From: Thecamonas trahens ATCC 50062
Lineage: Eukaryota > Apusozoa > Apusomonadida > Apusomonadidae
Reading direction: 5' to 3'
Length of the DNA: 64,000 bases
Assembly (NCBI RefSeq): GCF_000142905.1
Contig: NW_013657615.1
Span: 109,777-173,776, forward strand
The translations under genes were made by a program, and so were the position numbers. A model generated the notes under the pieces. The model saw only the letters and a program-made list of their open reading frames with translations, did no database searches and was not told where the DNA came from. Below, piece after piece: positions 18,756-27,890 of this stretch (position 1 is its first letter; every line of letters starts with the position of its first letter).

Positions 18756-20243
18756 ATGGCCATGCGGTCAAAGGAGATGCGCGAGCTGACGACCAATCTA
18801 CTGGCGTGGATGTCGACGTACACTCGGCGTAGGGATAACAATGCTATTCGGGATCCGGCAACAGACTGCTCAAACGGTGTGCTGATGTTCTGGCTGCTGG
18901 AAGAGCTGACCGGTGCTCAGATCGCGAGGTACAACCCAGAGGCTCTGTCGGACCGTGCACAGCTGGAAAACCTCTCGGTCTTGTGTCTCGCGCTGCAGCG
19001 GCTGGACGTACAGCCAGTGGGCGACGGTGGATGGACACCGATGCTGTTGTACGAGGGCAACACCATTGCGTGGTGGTCTCTCTGCGTCTCGCTCGCGCTG
19101 CGGTTCAACTGCGACCGAGTCATCCGCCCCTCGGTCTTCCTCGCCACCAAGCTGCTGCAGTATCGCGAGAAGGAGTCGATGCCGTATGTGGAGAAGACGG
19201 TCCGCACCATTCTTACGCCGAGCCAAGAAGAGATGGACGCCATCCGCACCGAGTACGGCCGCAAGTACGGGTTTGCCGTCGCCCAGCCACTCAAGAGCTA
19301 CGACAACGCCAGTCACATCGAGCTTGTGGCGTGGATCAACTCGTACCTCTCGCAGCGCGGGCTCTCTGTATCGGCGTCGGAGCCGCGCCTGTTTGGCGAG
19401 GGCATCAAGTTTCTCGCCCTGCTCGAGGTCCTCACTGGCATGACCGTGGAGCAGGTACTTGGAGAGGCAACCATCGACCCGGTGAATAGCGAGACCGACG
19501 CACGGGCCAACATCGATATGGCCTTTGCGTTTATGGAGAACCTCGGCATCGACCATCACAACACAGAGACCGACGACATCCTGGACGCCGCACTGCAGCC
19601 GGTCCTCCGCCTCGTGGACTCGCTCCGTGCCTTTGACTTTTCCGCCATTCAGGCCTCGGCGCTCGACGCTGTCACAGCGCTCCACGAGGACGACTCGTTT
19701 GTCGATTCGCAGCGCGCTGCCATCCAGGCCCAGATGGCCGCCGCCGGTGGCACCGCCGGCCCGGCCGCCACCATTGCCACCGCCGCTGCTGCCATCGCCG
19801 ACGACCACGACCGGCCCGACGACGCTCCACCCATGTACGCAGACATGGAGGATCCCAACGCCGACTTTCCGCCCGACGTCTTCGACAAGCTCTTTGCCGC
19901 AGATGTCTCCAAGCTCAACTCGGTCAAGCAGTCGATGCTCGCCTTTGTCAACTCGCATCTCGCTGCCGTCTCGGTCACCGTCTTGGACCTCACCACCGAC
20001 TTTACAGACGGCGTTCTTCTCATCGCCCTCGTCTCCATCCTCAACAACGCGTACATCGAGCCAAAGTTCTACCACCTCTCGCCAAAGTCGCAGGCCGAGA
20101 AGATCGACAACCTCAAGTTCCTCATCGCCCGCGTCCTCGAGCTCGGCGTGGACATTCCGCAAGTCTCCTCCACCAAGCTCCTCTCCGGCGACCTCAAGAC
20201 CATCCTCCGTCTCCTCTATGTCCTCCACCGCAAGTACCGATGA
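18756..20243 (+). CDS. Parvin-like protein with three calponin-homology domains
   Basis: 495 residues from the ATG at 18756. CH domain A (about 8-118; LLAWMSTY ... IAWWSLCVSLALRFN) ends like parvin CH1 and is followed by a YREKES segment reminiscent of the parvin inter-CH linker. A second CH-like unit spans about 188-295 (HIELVAWINSYLSQRGL ... GEGIKFLALLEVLTG). The C-terminal CH (about 388-495) strongly resembles parvin CH2: VKQSMLAFVNSHL, TDFTDGVLLIALV, KSQAEKIDNLKFLI, LKTILRLLYVLHRKYR. Parvins sit in the ILK-PINCH-parvin complex at integrin adhesions. The middle CH is extra compared with animal parvins, which have two. The start may be incomplete because the assembly gap lies just upstream. 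Confidence 0.82.
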   Translation: MAMRSKEMRELTTNLLAWMSTYTRRRDNNAIRDPATDCSNGVLMFWLLEELTGAQIARYNPEALSDRAQLENLSVLCLALQRLDVQPVGDGGWTPMLLYEGNTIAWWSLCVSLALRFNCDRVIRPSVFLATKLLQYREKESMPYVEKTVRTILTPSQEEMDAIRTEYGRKYGFAVAQPLKSYDNASHIELVAWINSYLSQRGLSVSASEPRLFGEGIKFLALLEVLTGMTVEQVLGEATIDPVNSETDARANIDMAFAFMENLGIDHHNTETDDILDAALQPVLRLVDSLRAFDFSAIQASALDAVTALHEDDSFVDSQRAAIQAQMAAAGGTAGPAATIATAAAAIADDHDRPDDAPPMYADMEDPNADFPPDVFDKLFAADVSKLNSVKQSMLAFVNSHLAAVSVTVLDLTTDFTDGVLLIALVSILNNAYIEPKFYHLSPKSQAEKIDNLKFLIARVLELGVDIPQVSSTKLLSGDLKTILRLLYVLHRKYR

Positions 20244-20389
20244 GTACGAGTAACAATGCGTGGTAGCCATCGCCTCCCTCTCGACTCGCATCACCGCCCG
20301 CCCGGTAGCCAGCCAGCCAGCTAGCCGACAGGTAGCCAGCCAGAGCCGAAGCCTGAGCCACGCCACTCCGCACCCCCCCCCCACACCCA

Positions 20390-20466
<77 letters not shown>

Positions 20467-20472
20467 ACGCAT
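20390..20472. repeat. (CA)n microsatellite
   Basis: A CA dinucleotide array with occasional ATA interruptions, ending within about 4 bp of the start codon of the PPP1R21-like gene. It therefore lies in that gene's 5' leader. Confidence 0.95.
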
Positions 20473-20475
20473 ACC

Positions 20476-22923
20476 ATGTCCACCCCGACCGAGGAGGGGG
20501 GCAGCATGGAGAGCAAGTACAAGCGACTTGTTGCCGAGTACGCGCGGGTCAAGGGCCACAACGCGGTGCTGAAGAAGGCTGTGGTGGAGGAACAGGAGAA
20601 CTCGGCGAGGCTCTCTGGTGCACTCAATCTCCTTCGGCAGAAGAACAGGAGTTTATTGAAGGACAACGATGTGCTGGCATTCAACAACAAGCGCTTGACA
20701 CAACGTGTTGCTGTCCTCACCGCAGACACAGCCATCGCTCCATCTTTGTCATCATCGCTTCCGTCCTCGTCATCGTCCTCGTCCCATCCTGCTGGATCCG
20801 CTACTCAGGGTCTGGCCATCTCCTCGCCATCGAGGAGATCCCGCAATGGCTCATCGTCCGGAAAGTCGTCAGGACTCGCCTCGTGGTGGTCCGGCTCGTC
20901 GGCAAAGCAGGTCCGTATCGATGAGCTGGAGGCGCATGTTCACGTGCTGGAGGAGCAACTGGCTCACGCCATTGCCCAGGCCGAAGTCTTTGGCTCGGAG
21001 AAGTTTGAGGCTCAGCGGGCGCATGCCGAGGAGGTGGCGACGCTCAACGGCCATGTCAAGGCTCTGGAGGCCTCGCTGGTGGCAAAGTCGGACGAGCTGA
21101 CCGCAGCGGCGGTGGCGGCCGACGACGCCGCTGCGGACGCGCAGGCCAAGATCGAGACCCTCGAGTCGGCACTCGCCGCAGTCACAGCCTCGTACGAAGC
21201 AACGCTTGCCAAGCTCGCCTCGCTACAGGGTGAGGTCTCGACCTCGCTTCGCAAGCTCAACGACTCTCACTTTGGCGGCGTCGCCCCGTTTTACTACCCG
21301 CTCCTCTCCGAGTCCGAGTCGGACACGTCGGGCCTAGCGCCGCCAGCGTCGCCGATTCCACATGCCCGCGATGGCTCCGAGGCCCCGGACTCGCCGCTGG
21401 ACCTCCGCCTCCTCCTCGCCCGCTCCGCCGCCGCTGTCGCCGCCGGCGCCAGCCACAGCCTCTCGCTACCCGAGCTGGAGGACGCTGTCGACTCGCTGGT
21501 CTCGGGCCTCGAGTCGTCATTTATGGCATTCCAAGCCTCGGCCATCGCCCTCGCCACCCCCGACCGAACAGCCGTGCGCGAGAGGGCCGGCAGTGCCGCC
21601 CCGCAAGCCGCCGAGCCTCGCCAGGCTCTCACCTTTGCAGACGACTCGCTCCTCGCCTCGGCCGCCAAACCCGTGCGGGCAAGCGCTCCGCTCTCGCCGC
21701 TCGAGTGCCAGCGCGCGGTCCAGCACGCGTGCGAGCGCGGCGCCGCTCTTGCTCGCGCCCTTGGTCGTGCCATGCAGCTCCGGGCCGCCGGTCGCGGCGC
21801 TTCGCCCAAGCTCGCCACTCTTGCCGGCCAGTGCTTCACCACGCTCTCGGCCATTGCCGCCCAGCTCGGTGAGGCGAGCTCGTGGTCGGCCGACGACGCC
21901 GTCGAGCCTCAGACCGGCGCCCTAACAGGCACCGCGGTTTCCGCCGGTCGCGCACTTTCGGGCGCGTTCAAGAAGCTCCTCCCGTACATGCTCGCATACC
22001 TCCGGGTCGACCACCAGGTTGTCTCGGACGTCGCGCCCGAGCTCAAGGGTGTCAACAATGCGCTAGGCCCGCTGTTCGCCACTGTGGCGGCGGCCGTCGA
22101 TGCGCTCGTCGCCGTGGACTCGGTCAGCAAGCTCGGGTACGCGTCCCACATCGAGCCGCTCGTCGGCGCCGTTGCCCAGCTTGAAGTCTGCCTCCGGCGC
22201 AACTATGAGATTCGCGACGCGGTCATCGCTCCTGCGCCAGACCTCTCGGCTGCCTGCGCAGACGTCCTCACCATCGGCAACGAGCTGCGCATGGCCCTCT
22301 CCCGCCTCGCCTTTACACCTCCTTCTCCCGGCTCAGAGGCTCCGCCGTCGTCGACGCTCCTCACGCCAGCTACGCCTGCTACGCCTGCTCCGCCGTCGAC
22401 GCCGTCGAATCGCCCGCCGCGCCTTGCTGTGGCCTCGCCGCTCGTCGCCTCGCCGCTGGCCTCGCCCATGGTCCACTCAACGGTCCAGCGGTACATCGAC
22501 TCGGACGCCGCCGACGTCATCGCCAAGCTCCAGCGCGCGCTGGCGGCAAAGACTGCTCAGCTCGAGGCCATTGTCCGCGAACGCGGGACAGTCGTTGTTC
22601 TCGACACAGCGGCGCCCGGCCCGCGCGACGAGACCAAGCTCCGCATGCGGCTACACTACGAGGACAAGGTGTCGTCGCTCGAGCGGCTGCTCACCGCCGC
22701 AGACGCCCGCGCCGGTGAGATGTATCAGGCCGCGCTCGCTGCCAAGCACGAGCTCAAAGACATGCAAGGCACGCTGGACGAGACGTTGCACTCGGTCTCG
22801 GATCGGGACATCGCGCTCGCCGCCGCTCGCGATGAGCTCGAGACCACCCGTCGCAACTACGAGGAGCAGCTCAACACGCTCACCAACCACATCTGCTCGC
22901 TCCAGGCTGCGCGCCGTCCGTAG
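20476..22923 (+). CDS. PPP1R21-like (KLRAQ-motif) coiled-coil protein
   Basis: 815 residues from MSTPTEEGG (ATG at 20476); the upstream in-frame extension is only CA repeat. The N-terminus carries the KLRAQ block (YKRLVAEYARVKGHN, VLKKAVVEEQ, LAFNNKRLTQRV), which aligns with the first 100 residues of PPP1R21. A long coiled coil and a helical middle follow (AFKKLLPYMLAYLRVDHQ, comparable to the KILPYQL segment of PPP1R21). The C-terminal coiled coil (ELETTRRNYEEQLNTLTNHI) matches the conserved PPP1R21 end. The mammalian protein is a subunit of the five-subunit FERRY complex, which links mRNAs to Rab5 early endosomes. An endosomal role here is inferred from homology only. Confidence 0.85.
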   Translation: MSTPTEEGGSMESKYKRLVAEYARVKGHNAVLKKAVVEEQENSARLSGALNLLRQKNRSLLKDNDVLAFNNKRLTQRVAVLTADTAIAPSLSSSLPSSSSSSSHPAGSATQGLAISSPSRRSRNGSSSGKSSGLASWWSGSSAKQVRIDELEAHVHVLEEQLAHAIAQAEVFGSEKFEAQRAHAEEVATLNGHVKALEASLVAKSDELTAAAVAADDAAADAQAKIETLESALAAVTASYEATLAKLASLQGEVSTSLRKLNDSHFGGVAPFYYPLLSESESDTSGLAPPASPIPHARDGSEAPDSPLDLRLLLARSAAAVAAGASHSLSLPELEDAVDSLVSGLESSFMAFQASAIALATPDRTAVRERAGSAAPQAAEPRQALTFADDSLLASAAKPVRASAPLSPLECQRAVQHACERGAALARALGRAMQLRAAGRGASPKLATLAGQCFTTLSAIAAQLGEASSWSADDAVEPQTGALTGTAVSAGRALSGAFKKLLPYMLAYLRVDHQVVSDVAPELKGVNNALGPLFATVAAAVDALVAVDSVSKLGYASHIEPLVGAVAQLEVCLRRNYEIRDAVIAPAPDLSAACADVLTIGNELRMALSRLAFTPPSPGSEAPPSSTLLTPATPATPAPPSTPSNRPPRLAVASPLVASPLASPMVHSTVQRYIDSDAADVIAKLQRALAAKTAQLEAIVRERGTVVVLDTAAPGPRDETKLRMRLHYEDKVSSLERLLTAADARAGEMYQAALAAKHELKDMQGTLDETLHSVSDRDIALAAARDELETTRRNYEEQLNTLTNHICSLQAARRP

Positions 22924-22936
22924 GCCCCGATGCCAG

Positions 22937-23467
22937 TCACAGCGATGCCTTGATCTGCGCCGACGATGCGCACCATTGCAGCCAGCCGCCGAGCAGGCGC
23001 CGCGGCGAGTACATGAGGGCAGCCTTGGCCGAGTGAAACGGGCCGACAAAGACGTGGAGGTGGAGGTGATTGATCGAGTTGAATGGAGGGACGTGGAAGA
23101 CGGTGTACACGTCGGAGCTTGTGAGTTCGTAGCCAGCCTCGCGCAGCAACTCCTTCCCAACCTCCTCCATGTGGCTCACCAGCCCGGAGCCGTCGTCGAC
23201 CGCGGCCAGATCGTTGACCGTCCCCACGTGCTCGAGCGGAACAATGAGCATGTGCTCGGTCGCTTCGGGAGATCGCGGATAAAAGACCGCCACGCGATGA
23301 TCTCTGAAAAAGATCGGCGTCAGCTCGTCGCCGTCGAAATTCCGAAATGCTCGGCAGTGCTCGCGCGAGGCCACGTTGTCCTGGTGGACAAAGTTGCAGA
23401 AGAGGCAGTCTTCGATGGTTCCGTCAGCCGACCTGCGGACGCCCTTGGTGGAGAGCATGTGGCCCAT
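22937..23467 (-). CDS. HIT-family nucleotide hydrolase, HINT3/aprataxin-like
   Basis: 176 residues from the ATG at 23467; the frame extends further upstream only through a GTG. The catalytic histidine triad is SINHLHLHVF (pattern H-x-H-x-H), preceded by VFHVPPF as in HINT3. The N-terminal CLFCNF supplies the two cysteines seen in HINT3. The HMLIVPLEHVG strand is also typical. Such enzymes hydrolyse nucleoside phosphoramidates or acyl-AMP. Length (176) is close to human HINT3 (182). It is convergent with the PPP1R21-like gene (13 bp between stops). A 21-nt poly-C lies upstream on the coding strand. Confidence 0.9.
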   Translation of the reverse strand: MGHMLSTKGVRRSADGTIEDCLFCNFVHQDNVASREHCRAFRNFDGDELTPIFFRDHRVAVFYPRSPEATEHMLIVPLEHVGTVNDLAAVDDGSGLVSHMEEVGKELLREAGYELTSSDVYTVFHVPPFNSINHLHLHVFVGPFHSAKAALMYSPRRLLGGWLQWCASSAQIKASL

Positions 23468-23626
23468 GGTGGTGTGGCTTTCGGGAGGCTGGCGAAAGGT
23501 GCGAGGGAGGAGAGGCGTGCTGTTGCCGCGAAGCGTGAGCCGTCCTGACCTCACTGCAGGTGTGGGCGATGACGATTCGGGGGAGCGGGGACGCGCGGCA
23601 GGATAGGTGACAACACCATGATGAGA

Positions 23627-24170
23627 GGGGGGGGGGGGGGGGGGGGGATCGAGCGCAAGGGCAGCTGATCACCATCATGGCTGTGGCTGATCACCATCAT
23701 GGCTGTAACTGATCACCATCATGGCTGTACATGATCATCGTAGGAGACAGCTATGGCTGTGGCTGATCACCATCATGGCTGTGGCTGATCACCATCATGG
23801 CTGTGGCTGATCACCATCATGGCTGTGGCTGATCACCATCATGGCTGTGGCTGATCACCATCATGGCTGTGGCTGATCACCATCATGGCTGTGGCTGATC
23901 ACCATCATGGCTGTGGCTGATCACCATCATGGCTGTAACTGATCACCATCATGGCTGTACATGATCATCGTAGGAGACAGCTATGGCTGTGGCTGATCAC
24001 CATCATGGCTGTGGCTGATCACCATCATGGCTGTGGCTGATCACCATCATGGCTGTGGTTGATCACCATCATGGCTGTACATCATCACCATCATGGCTGT
24101 ACATGATCATCGTAGGAGACAGCTATGGCTGTACCTGATCATCGCCACGGCTGTGCCTGATCATCCCCAT
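23627..24170. repeat. Poly-G tract followed by 22-bp satellite rich in TGATCA
   Basis: A 21-G homopolymer (23627-23647) precedes a tandem array of about 20 copies of CTGATCACCATCATGGCTGTGG. A variant block containing ATGATCATCGTAGGAGACAG recurs at about 23730, 23960 and 24100, giving a higher-order period of roughly 230 bp for the first two. Most units carry the palindrome TGATCA. No spacers are present, so it is not CRISPR-like. It occupies the divergent promoter region between the HINT3-like and TMTC-like genes. Confidence 0.93.
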
Positions 24171-24293
24171 CCCCATCCCCATCTCTCCAACTATCACCCT
24201 CACATCGTCGGCACAGACAAGCGAGAGACGCCAAGCGAGGTCGAGCGGTCCACACTCATCGCCAGCTAGAGGCCAGGCCCCGAGGGGGAAGAC

Positions 24294-26285
24294 ATGCGCT
24301 GGTCGAGCCAAAAATGGAGTCCGGCGGAGGTGGCGGCGGTCATGGCGATGGCGGTGGTGGTGGTCACCTGTGCTGCGGTGGTGTGGTGGCCAGCAGCAGA
24401 CGGCTCGTTCACCTTTGATGACAACTCGGCCATTGTCCACTCGCCGGTCCTTGGCAGCATGCGCAAGCCGCAAACCTCGGCCATATATGCCTCTCGATTT
24501 GATGCATGGCGCGCCATCGGCTACACAGACTTTTGGGGCTCTCGCATGGACCATCCCTCATCTCATCGCTCCTATCGGCCGATCACCGTCGCCTCTTTTG
24601 CCCTGCAAACTCTCGCCGATCCCGCGCATCTCCCCAACCCGCGGCCCTTCCTCATCGCCAACATTGCCCTGCATCTGGCTGCTTCGCTCCTGGCTGGCGT
24701 TGCCCTCGCCGCTACGCTTGGTGAGCTCGTTGCCTTCCATCCGGACGACCGCGCATGGATCCCTCATCTTGCAGCCGCCGTTGCCCTCGTCTTTGCCCTG
24801 CACCCGCTCCACACCGAGGCCGTTGCCTCGGTCGTCGGCCGCGCCGAGAGTCTGGCGGCGATCGGTATGTTTGGCTCAGCGACTGCCGCCACTGCTCATC
24901 GCCACAGCCTCGCCATCGGTCTCGGCCTCGCCGGCGCACTCGCCAAGGAGTCGGGCGTGATGGTCCTGGCCCTCAACGCTGCGCTCGCGCTGTGGCGTCG
25001 TGAGCGATGGCTATCCATCGCTGCTCATATTGCAGCGGCAGCAGCCATGGTTGTGCTCACCCGAGTGGTGTTGCCGGGGAGCGCCGCCCGCGAGCACGGC
25101 CTGCTTGCCGGGCCTCCGCTGGCGTTCATCGACAACCCGATCGCCTTTGAATCGTCGGTCATCCGGCGGACACTGTCGTACATGTATATCCATGCGCGCT
25201 ACTTGGCGCTGATGGTCGCACCGGTCACGCTCTCAGCCGACTACTCGTACAACGTAATTCCGCCGGTGGCTCCAACCGAGGCGCGAGCGGCGGTGGGTGT
25301 GGCCGTCTATGCCGCGCTTGCCGCGATGTCGGCGTGGGTGCTGGTCCTTGTCCTTCCGCGCCGTCGCTTGTCAATCGCCGACGCGGGACTCGTCGTTGGT
25401 CTTGGGTGGCTCGTTGTCCCGTTTCTGCCCGCGTCGTCGGCGGTGGCCACCCTAGCGACGGTCATCGGGGAGCGACTGGCATACACGCCGCTTGCCGGGT
25501 TTCTTCTCCTTGCAGCCTCTGTAGCGCTCCGACTGCGGCGGTCGCCGATCATGCTCTGGACGCTGGTCGTCGTTGCGGTGGCGCTATGCGTGCCGCGGAC
25601 ACGGACCCGCATCGCCGACTGGCGCGACAATCGTGCCGTTTTCAGCTCGGTCGTCCGCGAGTATCCCGCCGCCGCCAAGGCGCTGCTCTCACTCGGCGTG
25701 GTCGAGGTGCAGGCTGGCAATCGCACCGCAGCGCGCCCACTGTTCGAAGCAGCCATCAAGGTCTATGCCAACTACTCGGAGGCCCACTACTGCCTCGGCA
25801 AGCTTGCGCTGGAGCTCGGCGACGTCGCTATTGGTCAGCGTCATCTCGAGCGCGCGCTGGCCATCGAGCGGACCCACGCCGGTGCGCTCTTCGAGTACGG
25901 CACCATGCTGGCCGGCCAGGCGCAGAGCGCCATGACGAGCGCGCCCGCGCGCGGCAAGGAGCTCCTGGAGCAAGCCAAGACCGTGCTCCGCCGTGCCATC
26001 AAGGCCCGGCCGTCGCTCGCCGACGGGTACGTCAACCTCGCGACGGCCGAGCTCCTTGGAGGCGATGCTGCCGCCGCCGTTCCGCTCTACCGTCAGGCCC
26101 TTGTCCGCGATCCGCTCTCTGTCTCTGCCCACGTTCATCTCGCTCTTGCGCTCGTCTCGCTCCCGGCCAACGATGCTGCCGAGGCCTGCACACTCGCGGC
26201 GTCGATCCCTCGTCTCCCTGGCTGGTCGTTCTCGCGGCGGCTGTACGAAGCGTCCTACCAGGTAGTCGTTGCCCGCTGTGGGTAG
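24294..26285 (+). CDS. TMTC-like protein O-mannosyltransferase with TPR repeats
   Basis: 663 residues. About 25-440 is a multi-pass membrane region with the TMTC/GT-C signature: FTFDDNSAI (the acidic pair in the first luminal loop), DFWGSRM, SHRSYRPITVASF, and HPLHTEAVASVVGRAESL. The segment YIHARYLALMVAPVTLSADY matches the TMTC membrane domain DUF1736. Residues about 455-640 are four to five TPR units (for example AHYCLGKLALELGDVAIGQ). Animal TMTC1-4 are ER enzymes that transfer mannose from dolichol-phosphate-mannose to Ser/Thr, chiefly on cadherins. The ER location and dolichol donor are inferred; the acceptor here is unknown. It is convergent with TMEM184 (24 bp between stops). Confidence 0.9.
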   Translation: MRWSSQKWSPAEVAAVMAMAVVVVTCAAVVWWPAADGSFTFDDNSAIVHSPVLGSMRKPQTSAIYASRFDAWRAIGYTDFWGSRMDHPSSHRSYRPITVASFALQTLADPAHLPNPRPFLIANIALHLAASLLAGVALAATLGELVAFHPDDRAWIPHLAAAVALVFALHPLHTEAVASVVGRAESLAAIGMFGSATAATAHRHSLAIGLGLAGALAKESGVMVLALNAALALWRRERWLSIAAHIAAAAAMVVLTRVVLPGSAAREHGLLAGPPLAFIDNPIAFESSVIRRTLSYMYIHARYLALMVAPVTLSADYSYNVIPPVAPTEARAAVGVAVYAALAAMSAWVLVLVLPRRRLSIADAGLVVGLGWLVVPFLPASSAVATLATVIGERLAYTPLAGFLLLAASVALRLRRSPIMLWTLVVVAVALCVPRTRTRIADWRDNRAVFSSVVREYPAAAKALLSLGVVEVQAGNRTAARPLFEAAIKVYANYSEAHYCLGKLALELGDVAIGQRHLERALAIERTHAGALFEYGTMLAGQAQSAMTSAPARGKELLEQAKTVLRRAIKARPSLADGYVNLATAELLGGDAAAAVPLYRQALVRDPLSVSAHVHLALALVSLPANDAAEACTLAASIPRLPGWSFSRRLYEASYQVVVARCG

Positions 26286-26309
26286 TTTACAGTAAGCAGC
26301 AAGCTGCCA

Positions 26310-27638
26310 TCACACAATCCCCGAGTCCGAGCCCGAGCCCGAGCCCGAACCCGAGCCCGACTTTGACCTCGACGCGATCGAGTCCGCTGCAGATGCCGAG
26401 GTCGAACCCGACGGCGCCGCCGGCGGCGTGATGACGCCCGAGCCGACCGGAGTCAGCCGCGCCACGTCGCCGCTCGAGCTCGCGCTCGAGTGAGCAACAA
26501 CAACAGAGATAAAACGAGTGTGGACTTCTTGGGCTTGCAGCATGTACTCCCCGTACGACGGCGAGAACGAGTGGTAGGTGTCGGCAATGACGTCGCCAAT
26601 GCAAAAGACGTCCAGAAACGCCGATCCGAGCCGCTGGCCGTAGTCGGGCGCGCAGCAGCAAATGCAGCGGCAGCAGCGGCAGAGCGTGCCCAGCTCCTCC
26701 GCCACCACCAGCGCCTCCTCGTCGTCGAGCTCCGAGTAGCCGCCCGAGCCAGCGCCAGCGCCAAGACCGGCGGCCGAGCCGTCGCCGTTCCCACGGTCGC
26801 TGCCGGCGCTAGCGCCGCCATCGCGAAACTCGGTGTAGGAAAAGGCGAACCAGTGGACAAAGGCAAAGAGCAGCATCTCGACGCAGAGGATAAAGTTGTC
26901 CCACGCCTCGGCATCCTCCTTGGGCACGGGCAGCAGCGCAACAGCGAGCGACTGCCAATAGGTGAGGAAGACGACCGATTTGACGGCGACAAACTTGCGG
27001 ATGGGGTGGTGCGGAGCAAGATGGAGGCGGGTGCCGAGGTAGAACAGATACAGTTCGTAGAGGGCGTATGTGAACGAGATGTTGTAGACAACAAGCAGGC
27101 CGGCCTGGTAGGCCGTGCTCTCGTAGTAGCCGAGGACTAGCATGGCGAGCGAGAGGGCGGCGCAGACGGGCTTGACAATGACAAACTGGATGACGCCCTG
27201 CTTGCATGCACGGAGAAAGGTGGACGATCCAACATTGATGGGCTTGAGCCAGCAGAGTGGCCATGGATGGCGCATCTCTCCGGGACTCACCCGCATGGCA
27301 AGGACAATGGCCGAGTCACCGCCGCCGTAGCCAATCATGAGGTGGAGGAAGCAGTAGAGGACCCACGCCTCGTACAGGTCGCGAACAGTTGCAAAGTACA
27401 GGGCGTAGTTGGGATACAGCAGCGATAGCAACGATCCGAGGGCAAAGACAGGCACAATCAACAGAATGCGGACAGAGTATCGTTGCAGTGCCTTGTGTGT
27501 GTAGTGGTGGAGGTGAAGGAACGAATGGACGAGCGAGACCACAATGCCAAGCGCCGCAGCACACACCGCAATGCCCACAGCCGTCGAGCTCCCGGCAAAG
27601 CTCTCCACCTCTTCTACGCTCACCCCTACACTCACCAT
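26310..27638 (-). CDS. TMEM184 / organic solute transporter alpha family membrane protein
   Basis: 442 residues with seven predicted membrane segments in the first 290. Family landmarks are the first hydrophobic segment followed by LHLHHYTHKALQRYSVRILLIVP, LYEAWVLYCFLHLMIGYGGG, LRACKQGVIQFVIVKP and FILCVEMLLFAFVHWFAFSYTEF. These match TMEM184 proteins (Solute_trans_a domain), which are related to OST-alpha. The cytosolic tail is low complexity and ends in SGSGSGSGSDSG, encoded by a CCCGAG hexanucleotide repeat. A substrate cannot be assigned. A 14-C tract lies 32 bp upstream on the opposite strand, in the shared promoter region with ZMYND12. Confidence 0.88.
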   Translation of the reverse strand: MVSVGVSVEEVESFAGSSTAVGIAVCAAALGIVVSLVHSFLHLHHYTHKALQRYSVRILLIVPVFALGSLLSLLYPNYALYFATVRDLYEAWVLYCFLHLMIGYGGGDSAIVLAMRVSPGEMRHPWPLCWLKPINVGSSTFLRACKQGVIQFVIVKPVCAALSLAMLVLGYYESTAYQAGLLVVYNISFTYALYELYLFYLGTRLHLAPHHPIRKFVAVKSVVFLTYWQSLAVALLPVPKEDAEAWDNFILCVEMLLFAFVHWFAFSYTEFRDGGASAGSDRGNGDGSAAGLGAGAGSGGYSELDDEEALVVAEELGTLCRCCRCICCCAPDYGQRLGSAFLDVFCIGDVIADTYHSFSPSYGEYMLQAQEVHTRFISVVVAHSSASSSGDVARLTPVGSGVITPPAAPSGSTSASAADSIASRSKSGSGSGSGSGSDSGIV

Positions 27639-27890
27639 CTCTCTGTCCTGCGAGTCAGCTGTTGCCGGTCCCCCCCCCCCCCCTCTTCATGGCTGCCCGT
27701 CTTGCCTTCCCCGAGCGCGCCAGATCAGACCCATGCACCGTGATCACCCACGTTTTTGCCGTTTCCAGCTAAAAGCCGCGAAAACTCAACGATCACATTA
27801 CCCTCCCGCCGCTGGCCTCTGCTTCCACCACACGCACACCCCGCTCACCACAGGCACCACTCGACGTCGAGCACGACGCCCTGGCACTTT

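Noticed and set aside
23650-24170. CRISPR-like array
   Set aside because: Units are contiguous 22-mers with no unique spacers, and the context is eukaryotic.
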